A stretch of DNA of 64,000 nucleotides. It comes from Roseibium porphyridii (GTDB lineage: Bacteria > Pseudomonadota > Alphaproteobacteria > Rhizobiales > Stappiaceae). Shown piece after piece: positions 1 through 7,714 of the stretch. The first letter of the stretch is position 1, and each line of letters opens with the position of its first letter. Made by a program: the position numbers and the translations under genes. The stretch is taken from the NCBI RefSeq assembly GCF_026191725.2, contig NZ_CP120863.1, positions 1,282,001-1,346,000 on the forward strand, in the 5' to 3' direction. The notes below the pieces were generated by a model, which worked only from the letters and a program-made list of their open reading frames with translations, searched no databases and was not told the DNA's origin.

Positions 1-120
1 ACATGAACGGACCCTGGTCAGGACGAGCTGGTAAGTCGGGTTAGCGTTTCACAATTCCACGCTGCGTTCCACGTCAAACTGTAGGCAGAAAAAGCATCGC
101 CGAGCGGCTCTATGTGTGTG

Positions 121-136
121 GCTGATCGTGATCAGC
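121..136. repeat. Perfect dyad over the stop codon of the first gene
   Basis: Seven-base arms GCTGATC and GATCAGC flank a 2-base centre. The dyad covers the end of the reverse-strand binding-protein gene. It could form a short hairpin at the 3' end of that message, but no T-run follows on the reverse strand, so it is not a convincing terminator. Bases 1-120 hold nothing I recognise. Confidence 0.35.
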
Positions 137-1034
137 TGTCTGAATCAGACGCATTGCCCCGCAGATTGCGCGGGTCTAGCCACAGCGATTTGTCATCGAG
201 CGGGGTCAATGGGCTGAGGTTTGGATTGGCAATCGAAAAAATCTTCCTGCCTTCCAGCTTTGCCCGCGCAATATCGTCTCCGTGAAAATCCAGAAAGTGT
301 TTGTCGAAACTGCCGTCAGATATCATTTGTCTCAACCCCGTTTCGATCTGTCTTGCGAGCTCTGGATGTTTGGGACTGACAAAAAAATAGGTCGGCAGGG
401 GAATGAACAGGCAAAGCGTTTCTTCAACGACCAGATTGGGGTTGGTCTTACTGAAAACCGCTTGTTCCTGAAATATTTCGTTGAGGCCGCGGCTGAATGT
501 CGTGAAACGCCCGAGTTTCAGCATATCGAAGAGGGTCTTGTATTCAGGTGCCGTGACGACTTGAAAACCTGCATTCTCCATGACCCGGCGCGTCGACCAT
601 TGAGCGCCAGATCCTGTCGGAAAAGCGAGCAGATCTTCAAGTGTTTCAACCTGCGAGATCGCTGGTTGATCCCGTTTGTTGATGAGGAACAGTCGATGGC
701 CTTGAATTCCCTTCCTTATAGGAATTCTGATTGTCAGAAGGTTCTCTTCCCACCCCGGCTTCGGAGCCTCTGCCGTAACATGAATAATTTCACCGTCGAT
801 CAGCTCTTGCAGTAACCTGTCCCTGGAGAGTTCTGTGTCCAATTGTCGAACGCGAGCGGTTTGTCCGGCTTTCTCAAGAGACATTTCCAGGAGAATTTGA
901 GCGTAGCGGTATCGCTGATCGTCCTGCCCGTAAGGCTTGATCGTAACAACTTCTGAAGTTCCGGCGAAAGCGATCACGCTGGAAACAACTATCGCGATTT
1001 TTGCGAGTGCAATTTTCAAATATGCAGATCGCAT
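132..1034 (-). CDS. Periplasmic binding protein, family 3-like
   Basis: A protein of about 300 residues with an N-terminal hydrophobic export segment (MRSAYLKIALAKIAIVVSSV), followed by a sequence resembling amino-acid-type solute-binding proteins. The C-terminal third, with ETGLRQMISDGSFDKHF, matches the closing segment of that family. Two ATGs lie close together. The one at 1034 has AGGA eight bases upstream, whereas for the ATG at 1040 the gap is only two bases, so 1034 is chosen. No permease or ATPase is adjacent. The protein may therefore be an orphan binding protein or a sensor-type domain rather than part of a transporter. The ligand is unknown. Confidence 0.75.
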   Translation of the reverse strand: MRSAYLKIALAKIAIVVSSVIAFAGTSEVVTIKPYGQDDQRYRYAQILLEMSLEKAGQTARVRQLDTELSRDRLLQELIDGEIIHVTAEAPKPGWEENLLTIRIPIRKGIQGHRLFLINKRDQPAISQVETLEDLLAFPTGSGAQWSTRRVMENAGFQVVTAPEYKTLFDMLKLGRFTTFSRGLNEIFQEQAVFSKTNPNLVVEETLCLFIPLPTYFFVSPKHPELARQIETGLRQMISDGSFDKHFLDFHGDDIARAKLEGRKIFSIANPNLSPLTPLDDKSLWLDPRNLRGNASDSDS

Positions 1035-1040
1035 TGTCAT

Positions 1041-1602
1041 AATCCTGCGCTTTCAGGCGAAAAATGTCGCTGTATCTTATACCATTGTTCCAGCTTGACC
1101 GAGAGGTACTTCCGGTCTTTCCACGCCTTGGGGCCCTGAAGCAAAAAGGAGTTTTGCTCTGAGCGACAAGGTTCTCTCTTCAATTTCTCGCTCTTTAAGG
1201 GGCCCTTTCAAGTTGATACCTGGTCGGGGTGCGCAAGCGCGAGCTTATAGGGAATGCAGCGACCGATCCGGGTTGGTCGTCTGTTTGTTCGCAAGCAGAG
1301 GTAAGCTTCAGAAAATGACCTTCTTTAAGGTTTAATATTTCATGCTTGAAATTTATTTTCCGTCTGACTAGGCTTCAGTTGCGTGTCAGCCAAGGTCTGC
1401 GATCAGATGAACCTGGACATGTGGGCTCAAATGCTTCGCGAAAACTGAAAATCGCGTGCAATATGTGGAACATACGCTCCGAAAGGTGCTTTATTACAAC
1501 ACGATCGGCCTTGCGAAAAAACACAAGTCTGTTTGAGTGAAGGGCGACAACAACAATAGCCCATCCAGAAATCGGGAACACTGGAACCAACAGGAGAGAC
1601 AG
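1041..1602. promoter_or_regulatory. Divergent intergenic region before the Liv-type operon
   Basis: There is no convincing gene in 562 bases. It contains a hairpin AGCAAAA/TTTTGCT at 1140-1158, two copies of GGGGCCCT (about 1130 and 1200), an imperfect 20-bp palindrome at 1260-1279 (8 of 10 arm positions pair) and a dyad ACCTT-CTTT-AAGGT at 1318-1331 beside AT-rich sequence. These are plausible operator and promoter elements for the importer downstream. A short open frame at 1346-1540 has no recognisable product and is not called. Confidence 0.4.
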
Positions 1603-2739
1603 ATGAAATTCTTTAGCCTTGCGGCGAGTGCCGCGCTGGCACTCGGTGTGGTGTCTGCGCACGCCGAACCTTTTAAAGTCGGCATGATCACCACGCTTTC
1701 AGGGGGCGGCGCAGGTCTTGGTATTGATGTGCGCGATGGTTTCATGCTGGCGGTCAAGCAAGCCGGCAACGAGAATATCGAAGTCATCATTGAAGACGAC
1801 CAGCGCAAACCGGACATCGCGGTACAGCTTGCTGACAAGCTTGTGCAGTCTGAAAAGGTCGACGTGTTGACCGGAATCATCTGGTCCAATCTGGCTATGG
1901 CCGTGGTGCCTGCAGTCACCGCGCAAGGAAAATTCTACCTCTCGCCCAATGCGGGGCCATCCGCACTTGCAGGCAAGGGATGCCATCCGAACTATTTCAA
2001 TGTGGCCTGGCAGAATGACAATCTGCATGAAGCTGCCGGTGCTTATGCCAAGGAAGCCGGCTACAAGAAGAGCTTCATTCTTGCGCCGAACTATCCGGCG
2101 GGCAAAGACGCTTTGACCGGTTACAAGCGCTTTTACGATGGCGAGCTTGCCGGGGAGATCTACACCAAGCTCGGCCAGACCGACTACGCAGCAGAACTTG
2201 CGCAGATACGTGCATCTGATGCTGACAGCGTCTTCTTCTTCCTGCCTGGCGGAATGGGCATCTCCTTCCTCAAGCAATATGCCGACAGCGGTGTCGACCT
2301 GCCTGTCGTCGGACCGGCCTTCTCTTTCGATCAAGGTATTCTGCAGGCCGTTGGCGATGCTGCTTTGGGTGTGAAAAACACCAGCCAATGGAACAAGGAC
2401 ATCGACAACGCCACCAACAAGGCTTTTGTCGAGAGCTTCCAGGCCGAATACGGACGGTTGCCTTCGCTCTACGCTTCCCAGGGCTTCGACACGGCAAATC
2501 TGCTGTTGTCGGCAATGGGTTCTGCAGACGTAAACGATCCGGATGCCTTCCGTGCTGCGCTTAAGGCAGCTGACTTCAGTTCGACCCGGGGCGACTTCGA
2601 GTTCGGGCCGAACCACCATCCAGTGCAGGACATTTTTGTCCGCGAGGTGATCAAGGAAGGCGACGTCTACACCAACAAGATCATTGCAACTGCATTGACC
2701 GATCGTGCCGATGCATATGCGGCCGAGTGTAAGATGTAA
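1603..2739 (+). CDS. ABC transporter substrate-binding protein, LivK-type
   Basis: A periplasmic binding protein of 378 residues in the branched-chain amino acid/amide family. The start at 1603 follows CAGGAGAGACAG and gives a clean signal peptide (MKFFSLAASAALALGVVSAHA). The frame stays open further upstream, but there it lacks both features. The mature N-terminus FKVGMITTLSGGGAGLG is typical of the family's first strand and ligand loop. It is the first gene of a five-gene importer. The family binds amino acids, amides, urea or aromatic acids, and I cannot tell which from sequence alone. Confidence 0.9.
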   Translation: MKFFSLAASAALALGVVSAHAEPFKVGMITTLSGGGAGLGIDVRDGFMLAVKQAGNENIEVIIEDDQRKPDIAVQLADKLVQSEKVDVLTGIIWSNLAMAVVPAVTAQGKFYLSPNAGPSALAGKGCHPNYFNVAWQNDNLHEAAGAYAKEAGYKKSFILAPNYPAGKDALTGYKRFYDGELAGEIYTKLGQTDYAAELAQIRASDADSVFFFLPGGMGISFLKQYADSGVDLPVVGPAFSFDQGILQAVGDAALGVKNTSQWNKDIDNATNKAFVESFQAEYGRLPSLYASQGFDTANLLLSAMGSADVNDPDAFRAALKAADFSSTRGDFEFGPNHHPVQDIFVREVIKEGDVYTNKIIATALTDRADAYAAECKM

Positions 2740-2753
2740 CCGAATACTCCTCT

Positions 2754-2778
2754 GGCCGGCGCACTGACTGCGCCGGCC
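2754..2778 (+). promoter_or_regulatory. Intercistronic GC hairpin after the binding-protein gene
   Basis: A perfect 10-bp stem (GGCCGGCGCA / TGCGCCGGCC) with a 5-base loop sits 14 bases after the stop and 17 bases before the permease start. There is no T-run. Such hairpins commonly protect the binding-protein mRNA or partly terminate transcription, so that more binding protein than permease is made. Confidence 0.7.
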
Positions 2779-2795
2779 GTTTCATCGGGATTTTC

Positions 2796-3716
2796 ATGTC
2801 ACTGTTATTGCTCATAGAGCAGGTTCTGAATGGCCTGCAGTTCGGTGTCATGCTGTTTTTGATGGCGGCCGGTCTGACGCTGATCTTCGGTGTGATGGGG
2901 CTGATCAACCTTGCGCATGGTTCGCTTTATATGATCGGTGCGTTCTGCGCGGCAGCGGTTGCAGGGGCCACAGGTTCCTTCGTACTGGCGCTGGTGGCGG
3001 CTCTCGCCGGAGCGGCCATCGCCGGGGCGTTGGTCGAGATCCTGGTCATCCGGCGACTTTACGGAAAAGATCATCTGGATCAGGTGCTGGCCACTTTTGC
3101 CCTGATCCTTATTTTTTCGGAAGGAACGCGGTGGCTGTTTGGTTCCTTTCCGCTTTTTCTTGATGTTCCCGATGCCCTGTCCGGCCCGATCACGCTGCCG
3201 GGCGGTATCGAATACCCACTATACCGTCTGACGCTGATTGCCGTCGGGTTGGTGGTGGCACTCGGGCTATTCCTGCTGATATCGCGAACGCGCATTGGCA
3301 TTCAGATCCGTGCGGGCGAAAATGACCGCGAAATGATTGCTGCGCTCGGCGTCGATATTGGCCGGCTTTACACCATCGTTTTCGCGCTGGGCGCGGCGCT
3401 GGCCGGACTGGCGGGTGCGCTTGTCGGGGCCATTCAGTCCGTTCAGGTGGGCATGGGCGAACCGGTCCTGATCCTGGCATTCGTCGTCATCGTGATCGGC
3501 GGGATCGGGTCCATCAAAGGTGCTCTTGTCGGAGCGCTTCTTGTCGGGCTCACGAACACGCTTGGCGGGATTTTTCTGCCTGAAGTGTTGAAACTGTTCA
3601 TGGAGCCCTCTGTTGCCACATCTGTCGGTGCCTCGCTGGCGTCCATGGCGATCTACATCCTGATGGCCGCCGTCCTGATCCTGAAACCGACGGGTCTGTT
3701 CGGAGCGCGCGCATGA
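2796..3716 (+). CDS. Branched-chain amino acid-type ABC permease, LivH-like
   Basis: An inner-membrane permease of 306 residues, nearly all hydrophobic, with about eight predicted helices. The segment GLTLIFGVMGLINLAHGSLY near residues 26-46 is the hallmark of LivH-type permeases. The C-terminal half carries the GGIGSIKGALVGALLVG coupling region. It pairs with the LivM-like permease, whose ATG overlaps this gene's stop codon. Confidence 0.9.
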   Translation: MSLLLLIEQVLNGLQFGVMLFLMAAGLTLIFGVMGLINLAHGSLYMIGAFCAAAVAGATGSFVLALVAALAGAAIAGALVEILVIRRLYGKDHLDQVLATFALILIFSEGTRWLFGSFPLFLDVPDALSGPITLPGGIEYPLYRLTLIAVGLVVALGLFLLISRTRIGIQIRAGENDREMIAALGVDIGRLYTIVFALGAALAGLAGALVGAIQSVQVGMGEPVLILAFVVIVIGGIGSIKGALVGALLVGLTNTLGGIFLPEVLKLFMEPSVATSVGASLASMAIYILMAAVLILKPTGLFGARA

Positions 3717-4696
3717 CCCGGGAAAACGGTTTCAATTTGCTGATTGTCGCCGGTCTTGTGCTCGTGCCGCTTTGGGCTTTCTTTGCAGATGAGCCCTTTA
3801 CGATCACACTGGCAACACGTGCGGTCATTCTGGCCATGGCGGCAGTCGGGCTTAATATTGCTCTTGGCCTCGGTGGGTTGATCAGCCTCGGGCATGCGGT
3901 GTTCTTCGGTCTCGGAGGCTACGCAATGGGCATCTTGGCCTATCACGCCCAGACCTACACACCATTTATCGAATGGCCCTTCGTGATCGAGGGGACGAAG
4001 TCCATGCCGGTCATCTGGCTTGTGGCGGTCGTGATGTCCTCTCTTGCGGCTTTTGTGATCGGCCTGTTGTCACTCCGGACATCCGGGGCCTATTTCATCA
4101 TGATCACCCTCGCTTTCGGGCAGATGTTCTTTTTCTTCTCGATCAGCTGGAGCGCTTATGGCGGGGAAGATGGTGTCTCGATCTATCTTCGAAACGGTTT
4201 CCCCGGCCTCAACACGCTGGCACCTATTCAGTTCTATGGACTTTGTTTCGGTCTATTGATGCTGGTGCTTTTGTTCGCGTCGCTCCTCGCACGCTCACCT
4301 TTCGGCCTTGCCTTGAACGCTGCGCGTCAATCCGAACAGCGGGTTCAGGCTGTCGGTATGATGCCGTTTCGCTTGCGCCTTGCAGCCTTTGTTATCTCCG
4401 GTGCGATTACCGGTCTTGCCGGTGCACTTTTTGCGGATCTGAACCGGTTCGTCAGTCCGGCCATGTTCTCCTGGCAGATGTCAGGCGAGATCATGATCCT
4501 GGTGATCCTTGGTGGCGTCGGCAGGCTTTATGGCCCGGTCGTCGGCGCCATCGTCTATGTTCTGCTTGAGCATGTGCTGGGCGACCTGTCGGACTATTGG
4601 CATATCTATCTGGGTGTCCTGCTGCTGCTTGTGGTGCTTTTCGTCAAGGGCGGGATCATCGGGGCGGTCAGCGGCCGGAGGGCTGCTCATGGGTGA
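3713..4696 (+). CDS. Branched-chain amino acid-type ABC permease, LivM-like
   Basis: A 327-residue inner-membrane permease, the second half of the translocation pore. It shows the LivM-type segment ALGLGGLISLGHAVFFGLGGYA and the coupling motif GGVGRLYGPVVGA near the C-terminus. Its ATG overlaps the upstream stop (ATGA), and its end overlaps the ATPase gene by 8 bases, so translation is probably coupled. Confidence 0.9.
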   Translation: MTRENGFNLLIVAGLVLVPLWAFFADEPFTITLATRAVILAMAAVGLNIALGLGGLISLGHAVFFGLGGYAMGILAYHAQTYTPFIEWPFVIEGTKSMPVIWLVAVVMSSLAAFVIGLLSLRTSGAYFIMITLAFGQMFFFFSISWSAYGGEDGVSIYLRNGFPGLNTLAPIQFYGLCFGLLMLVLLFASLLARSPFGLALNAARQSEQRVQAVGMMPFRLRLAAFVISGAITGLAGALFADLNRFVSPAMFSWQMSGEIMILVILGGVGRLYGPVVGAIVYVLLEHVLGDLSDYWHIYLGVLLLLVVLFVKGGIIGAVSGRRAAHG

Positions 4697-5438
4697 TGTG
4701 GTCCTGGAAACCAGAGGGATATGCAAAAATTACGGGGCGCTGGAGGTCAGCAAGAACATTTCCTTGACGCTGCGCAAAGGTGAAGTTCATGCCGTAATCG
4801 GGCCGAATGGTGCCGGCAAATCCACACTCATTCATCAGATCTGCGGAACGGTACAACCAGATTTTGGGAGTATTCATCTTCTCGACGAAGACGTTACCCA
4901 AAAGCCTGTCGACAAACGGGCAAAGGCGGGCCTAGCGCGCACCTTTCAGGTTTCGGCATTGGCGATGGAAGATACCGTTCTGGAAAATGTCGTTCTTGGA
5001 TGTGTCGGAGCGAGTGGCAAAGCCTTCCGGCTGTTTCAGCCAGTTCTGACCGACAAGGACCTTTTGGAAACAGCACGAACGGCGCTGGAGCGGGTCGGTC
5101 TTGAGGATGTGGTCGAAAAACGTACTGCCGATCTCAGCCATGGTCAGCGCAGGCAACTTGAAGTCGCCATCGCGCTGACACTGGCGCCCAAGGCTTTTGT
5201 CATGGATGAGCCCATGGCAGGTCTGGGTGCGGAAGGGTCGAAACGCATGACCGGTTTTCTTGACACTTTGCGCGCCGAAGCTCCGATCCTGCTCGTCGAG
5301 CATGACATGGATGCTGTGTTTGCGCTCGCCGACCGCATCAGCGTTCTGGTCTATGGCAGCATCATTGCCAGCGGAACCGTTGAGGAAATTCGGTCAGATC
5401 CTGGCGTCCGCGAAGCCTATTTGGGGGACGAGGCATGA
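4689..5438 (+). CDS. ABC transporter ATP-binding protein, LivG-like
   Basis: A cytosolic ATPase of 249 residues. It has Walker A (GPNGAGKST), signature LSHGQRRQLE, Walker B (AFVMDEPMAGL) and the switch histidine (LVEHDMDAVF). The open frame extends far upstream inside the permease gene, but homology begins at the ATG at 4689 (MGDVVLETRG), which gives a normal LivG length. The gene is followed by the LivF-like partner with an ATGA overlap. Confidence 0.9.
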   Translation: MGDVVLETRGICKNYGALEVSKNISLTLRKGEVHAVIGPNGAGKSTLIHQICGTVQPDFGSIHLLDEDVTQKPVDKRAKAGLARTFQVSALAMEDTVLENVVLGCVGASGKAFRLFQPVLTDKDLLETARTALERVGLEDVVEKRTADLSHGQRRQLEVAIALTLAPKAFVMDEPMAGLGAEGSKRMTGFLDTLRAEAPILLVEHDMDAVFALADRISVLVYGSIIASGTVEEIRSDPGVREAYLGDEA

Positions 5439-6124
5439 AATCGGTCCTTTCCCTTGAACAGATAGAAGCTTCCTATGGACCTATCCAGGCGTTGTTCGGT
5501 GTCTCGTTGCACGTGAGCGAAGGAGAAGCTGTGGCGCTCATGGGACGAAACGGCATGGGCAAGTCCACCACAGTAAAGACAATCTGCGGAATGTTGCCGG
5601 CGCAGGGTGATATCCGGTTTGCCGGAAACCGTATCAATGGGCTGCCCAGTCACAAGATTGCCCGGCTGGGTATCGGGCTCGTTCCGGAAGGCCGGAGATG
5701 TTTTTCCGGACTGAGTGTTGAGGAAAATCTCGTGGCGGCGAGCCGCAAGGGCGAGTGGGATTTCGCCAAGGTGACGGATCTGTTTCCGAGATTGGCTGAG
5801 CGCCGTCGGCAACAGGCTGCCTCTCTTTCGGGAGGGGAGCAACAGATGCTTGCCATCGGTCGTGCCCTGATGACCAATCCGAGACTGCTTGTCCTTGACG
5901 AGGCAACGGAGGGCCTTGCACCGGTCGTCCGGCAGGAAATCTGGACCGCCATCGAAGCTCTCAAAAACCAGACAGGTGTCTCGATCCTGATCATCGACAA
6001 GTCGCTCAAGGAATTGGCACGGATTGCGGACCGGGCTGTGATCGTGGAGCGGGGCAAAGACGTCTGGTCCGGTCCGTTCGATGCGCTTGATCGTGAAGTC
6101 GCAGACAGGCATCTGGGCGTTTAA
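5435..6124 (+). CDS. ABC transporter ATP-binding protein, LivF-like
   Basis: The second ATPase of the importer, 229 residues. It has Walker A GRNGMGKST, signature LSGGEQQML and Walker B LLVLDEATEGL. The usual switch histidine is replaced: the segment reads LIIDKSLKEL where most family members have V(E)QN or VEH. LivF-type ATPases often vary here, so this is noted but not read as inactivation. It is the last gene of the operon and converges on the SDR gene, with 37 bases between them and no clear terminator. Confidence 0.88.
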   Translation: MKSVLSLEQIEASYGPIQALFGVSLHVSEGEAVALMGRNGMGKSTTVKTICGMLPAQGDIRFAGNRINGLPSHKIARLGIGLVPEGRRCFSGLSVEENLVAASRKGEWDFAKVTDLFPRLAERRRQQAASLSGGEQQMLAIGRALMTNPRLLVLDEATEGLAPVVRQEIWTAIEALKNQTGVSILIIDKSLKELARIADRAVIVERGKDVWSGPFDALDREVADRHLGV

Positions 6125-6161
6125 CCAAAGCACCTGGAAAGATGATCATCCAACTGACGCG

Positions 6162-7220
6162 CTATTTCCTGAATGCGTCTGCGTCGATCATCTGCTGGAA
6201 CATCTCTTCCATGGACGTGCGCAAGGGGCGATAGGTAACACCGAGGGCCGATTTGCTTTTGGAGTTGTCCGCACGCCATTTGACGTTGACGTTGTTGGCG
6301 ATGAACTTCCTTGAGATGTCGTTGATCAGCGGTCCAAGCAGCCAGACCATCCACTTCGGCAATGAGTTGCGAGGGACCGGGTAGCTGTCGCCGTATTTCG
6401 GGATAAGTGCCTTGCCGAGCTCAAGAATGTTGGTGTTGTGGCCCGAGATGATGTGGCGGCCCTCAGCATCTGGAAGAAAGGCGGCTGCAACGTGTGCCTT
6501 GGCGAGATCGCGCACGTCAACGACGCCGATGCCGAGCTTCGGTGCTCCCGGTTTCATCGTGCCGTCTCCCATTTGACGGACGATATTGAAACTTTCAGAC
6601 GTCGGCTTCCTGGCAAGCGATGGGCCGATGACCAGTGACGGATTGACGGTTACGAGTTTGTACCGGTCTTGCGACTGCGCCAGCTTCCAGGCTTCTTTTT
6701 CAGCAAGTGTCTTAGAATAGCTGTAGGGCTGATGAGACAAGGACGCTGTGGTGTTCCATATCGCTTCGGTCAGAACCCCGCCCGGAGCTTTTTCGCAGTC
6801 GATCGCGTCGGTATAGATGGCAGCGCAAGAGCTTGTGACCACGACACGGCTTACGCTTTGTGTCTCGTTCGCTGTCCTCAGGACATTTTGCGTTCCTTTG
6901 ACGGCTGGGTCGATGAGCTCCTTTTGAGGGTTCCTGACAGACACCGTGAACGGCGACGCTGTGTGAAAGACCACGGAGCATCCTTCCATGGCCTGTTGAT
7001 AGGACCCTTCGCTGAGGAGGTCGGCCCCGAAAAACCTGATCTGGCCGGGAGTACCTGCCGCAAGCGTCGTCAGATGTTCAAGCTTTTCGGTGTCATCCGG
7101 ATTGCGGACAGCGGCATGCACCGTCACACCGGCTTCAAGCAGCTCTTTGACGAGCCAACCGGCGACATAGCCGGATGCGCCGGTCACCAGGACGGGAGTG
7201 TCAGTTGGTATGTGTGTCAA
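6162..7220 (-). CDS. NAD(P)-dependent extended SDR (dihydroflavonol-reductase-like)
   Basis: An oxidoreductase of 352 residues. It has an N-terminal Rossmann motif VLVTGASGYVAGW and the SDR catalytic pair in YSYSKTLAEKEA. The overall sequence matches the dihydroflavonol-4-reductase/aldehyde reductase group. The frame stays open to a TTG at 7328, but there is no ribosome-binding site there. The TTG at 7220 has GGAAG seven bases upstream and gives a normal family length, so I choose it. The substrate is unknown. It stands alone between two operons. Confidence 0.8.
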   Translation of the reverse strand: MTHIPTDTPVLVTGASGYVAGWLVKELLEAGVTVHAAVRNPDDTEKLEHLTTLAAGTPGQIRFFGADLLSEGSYQQAMEGCSVVFHTASPFTVSVRNPQKELIDPAVKGTQNVLRTANETQSVSRVVVTSSCAAIYTDAIDCEKAPGGVLTEAIWNTTASLSHQPYSYSKTLAEKEAWKLAQSQDRYKLVTVNPSLVIGPSLARKPTSESFNIVRQMGDGTMKPGAPKLGIGVVDVRDLAKAHVAAAFLPDAEGRHIISGHNTNILELGKALIPKYGDSYPVPRNSLPKWMVWLLGPLINDISRKFIANNVNVKWRADNSKSKSALGVTYRPLRTSMEEMFQQMIDADAFRK

Positions 7221-7714
7221 ATTGCTGCTTCCGGTTCTGTCGGGGCGGGGTTTGTAAAATCTGCTTTTGCTCAGGTCTCGAAAGAGAAGATAGGTGACGC
7301 GGCATCGGGAGCAAACAATGCGACGCAAATCGGTTTCTGACAGCGTTCAAATCTGCAATCGGTCATACAAAAACGCAGCACGTGGGTTTTTAATATTTTT
7401 CGTTTGCACTGCAAAGTGAGCGCCATTTGAAGGTGGTTGTATATTCAAATGAAAGAACCGAAACCCCGTTTTTGACTCCATTTAACGTCAAATTTGTGCC
7501 ACACTGCGTGTTGCCTTGGCGAGAAATTGCGGTCGGTTCAGGCATGCTTTTGGTTGCAGTTGTTTTAAAAAATACATATTTTTCAATATTTTATACCGAT
7601 CTTTAGATCCTATGAAAATCTACTAAAAAATTAGTTTGACAACATGGCGGCGGTGTGTCCAAGTATACCCAGCCGGATAAATACGGCGAAAATTTCTCAC
7701 GGGAGGAGATCAAG
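7221..7714. promoter_or_regulatory. Upstream region of the glycerol importer with several dyads
   Basis: No gene is supported here. The region contains perfect dyads at 7403-7415 (TTTGCA-C-TGCAAA), 7471-7492 (TTTGAC-N10-GTCAAA), 7598-7609 (GATCT-TT-AGATC) and 7622-7635 (ACTAA-AAAA-TTAGT). The last directly abuts TTGACA at 7636-7641. Bases 7560-7640 are much richer in A+T than the neighbours. Together this looks like the control region of the importer operon, with the TTGACA as a candidate -35. No -10 at ideal spacing is evident. Confidence 0.5.

Noticed and set aside
282..815. 177-codon open frame on the forward strand
   Set aside because: It lies antisense inside the reverse-strand binding-protein gene, has no recognisable motif, and the reverse-strand gene has a signal peptide and family pattern.
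1346..1540. 64-codon open frame before the Liv-type operon
   Set aside because: No ribosome-binding site and no family resemblance; the region looks regulatory.
4509..4688. Extended N-terminus of the LivG-like ATPase
   Set aside because: The extra residues are a frame-shifted copy of the permease coding region; homology starts at 4689.
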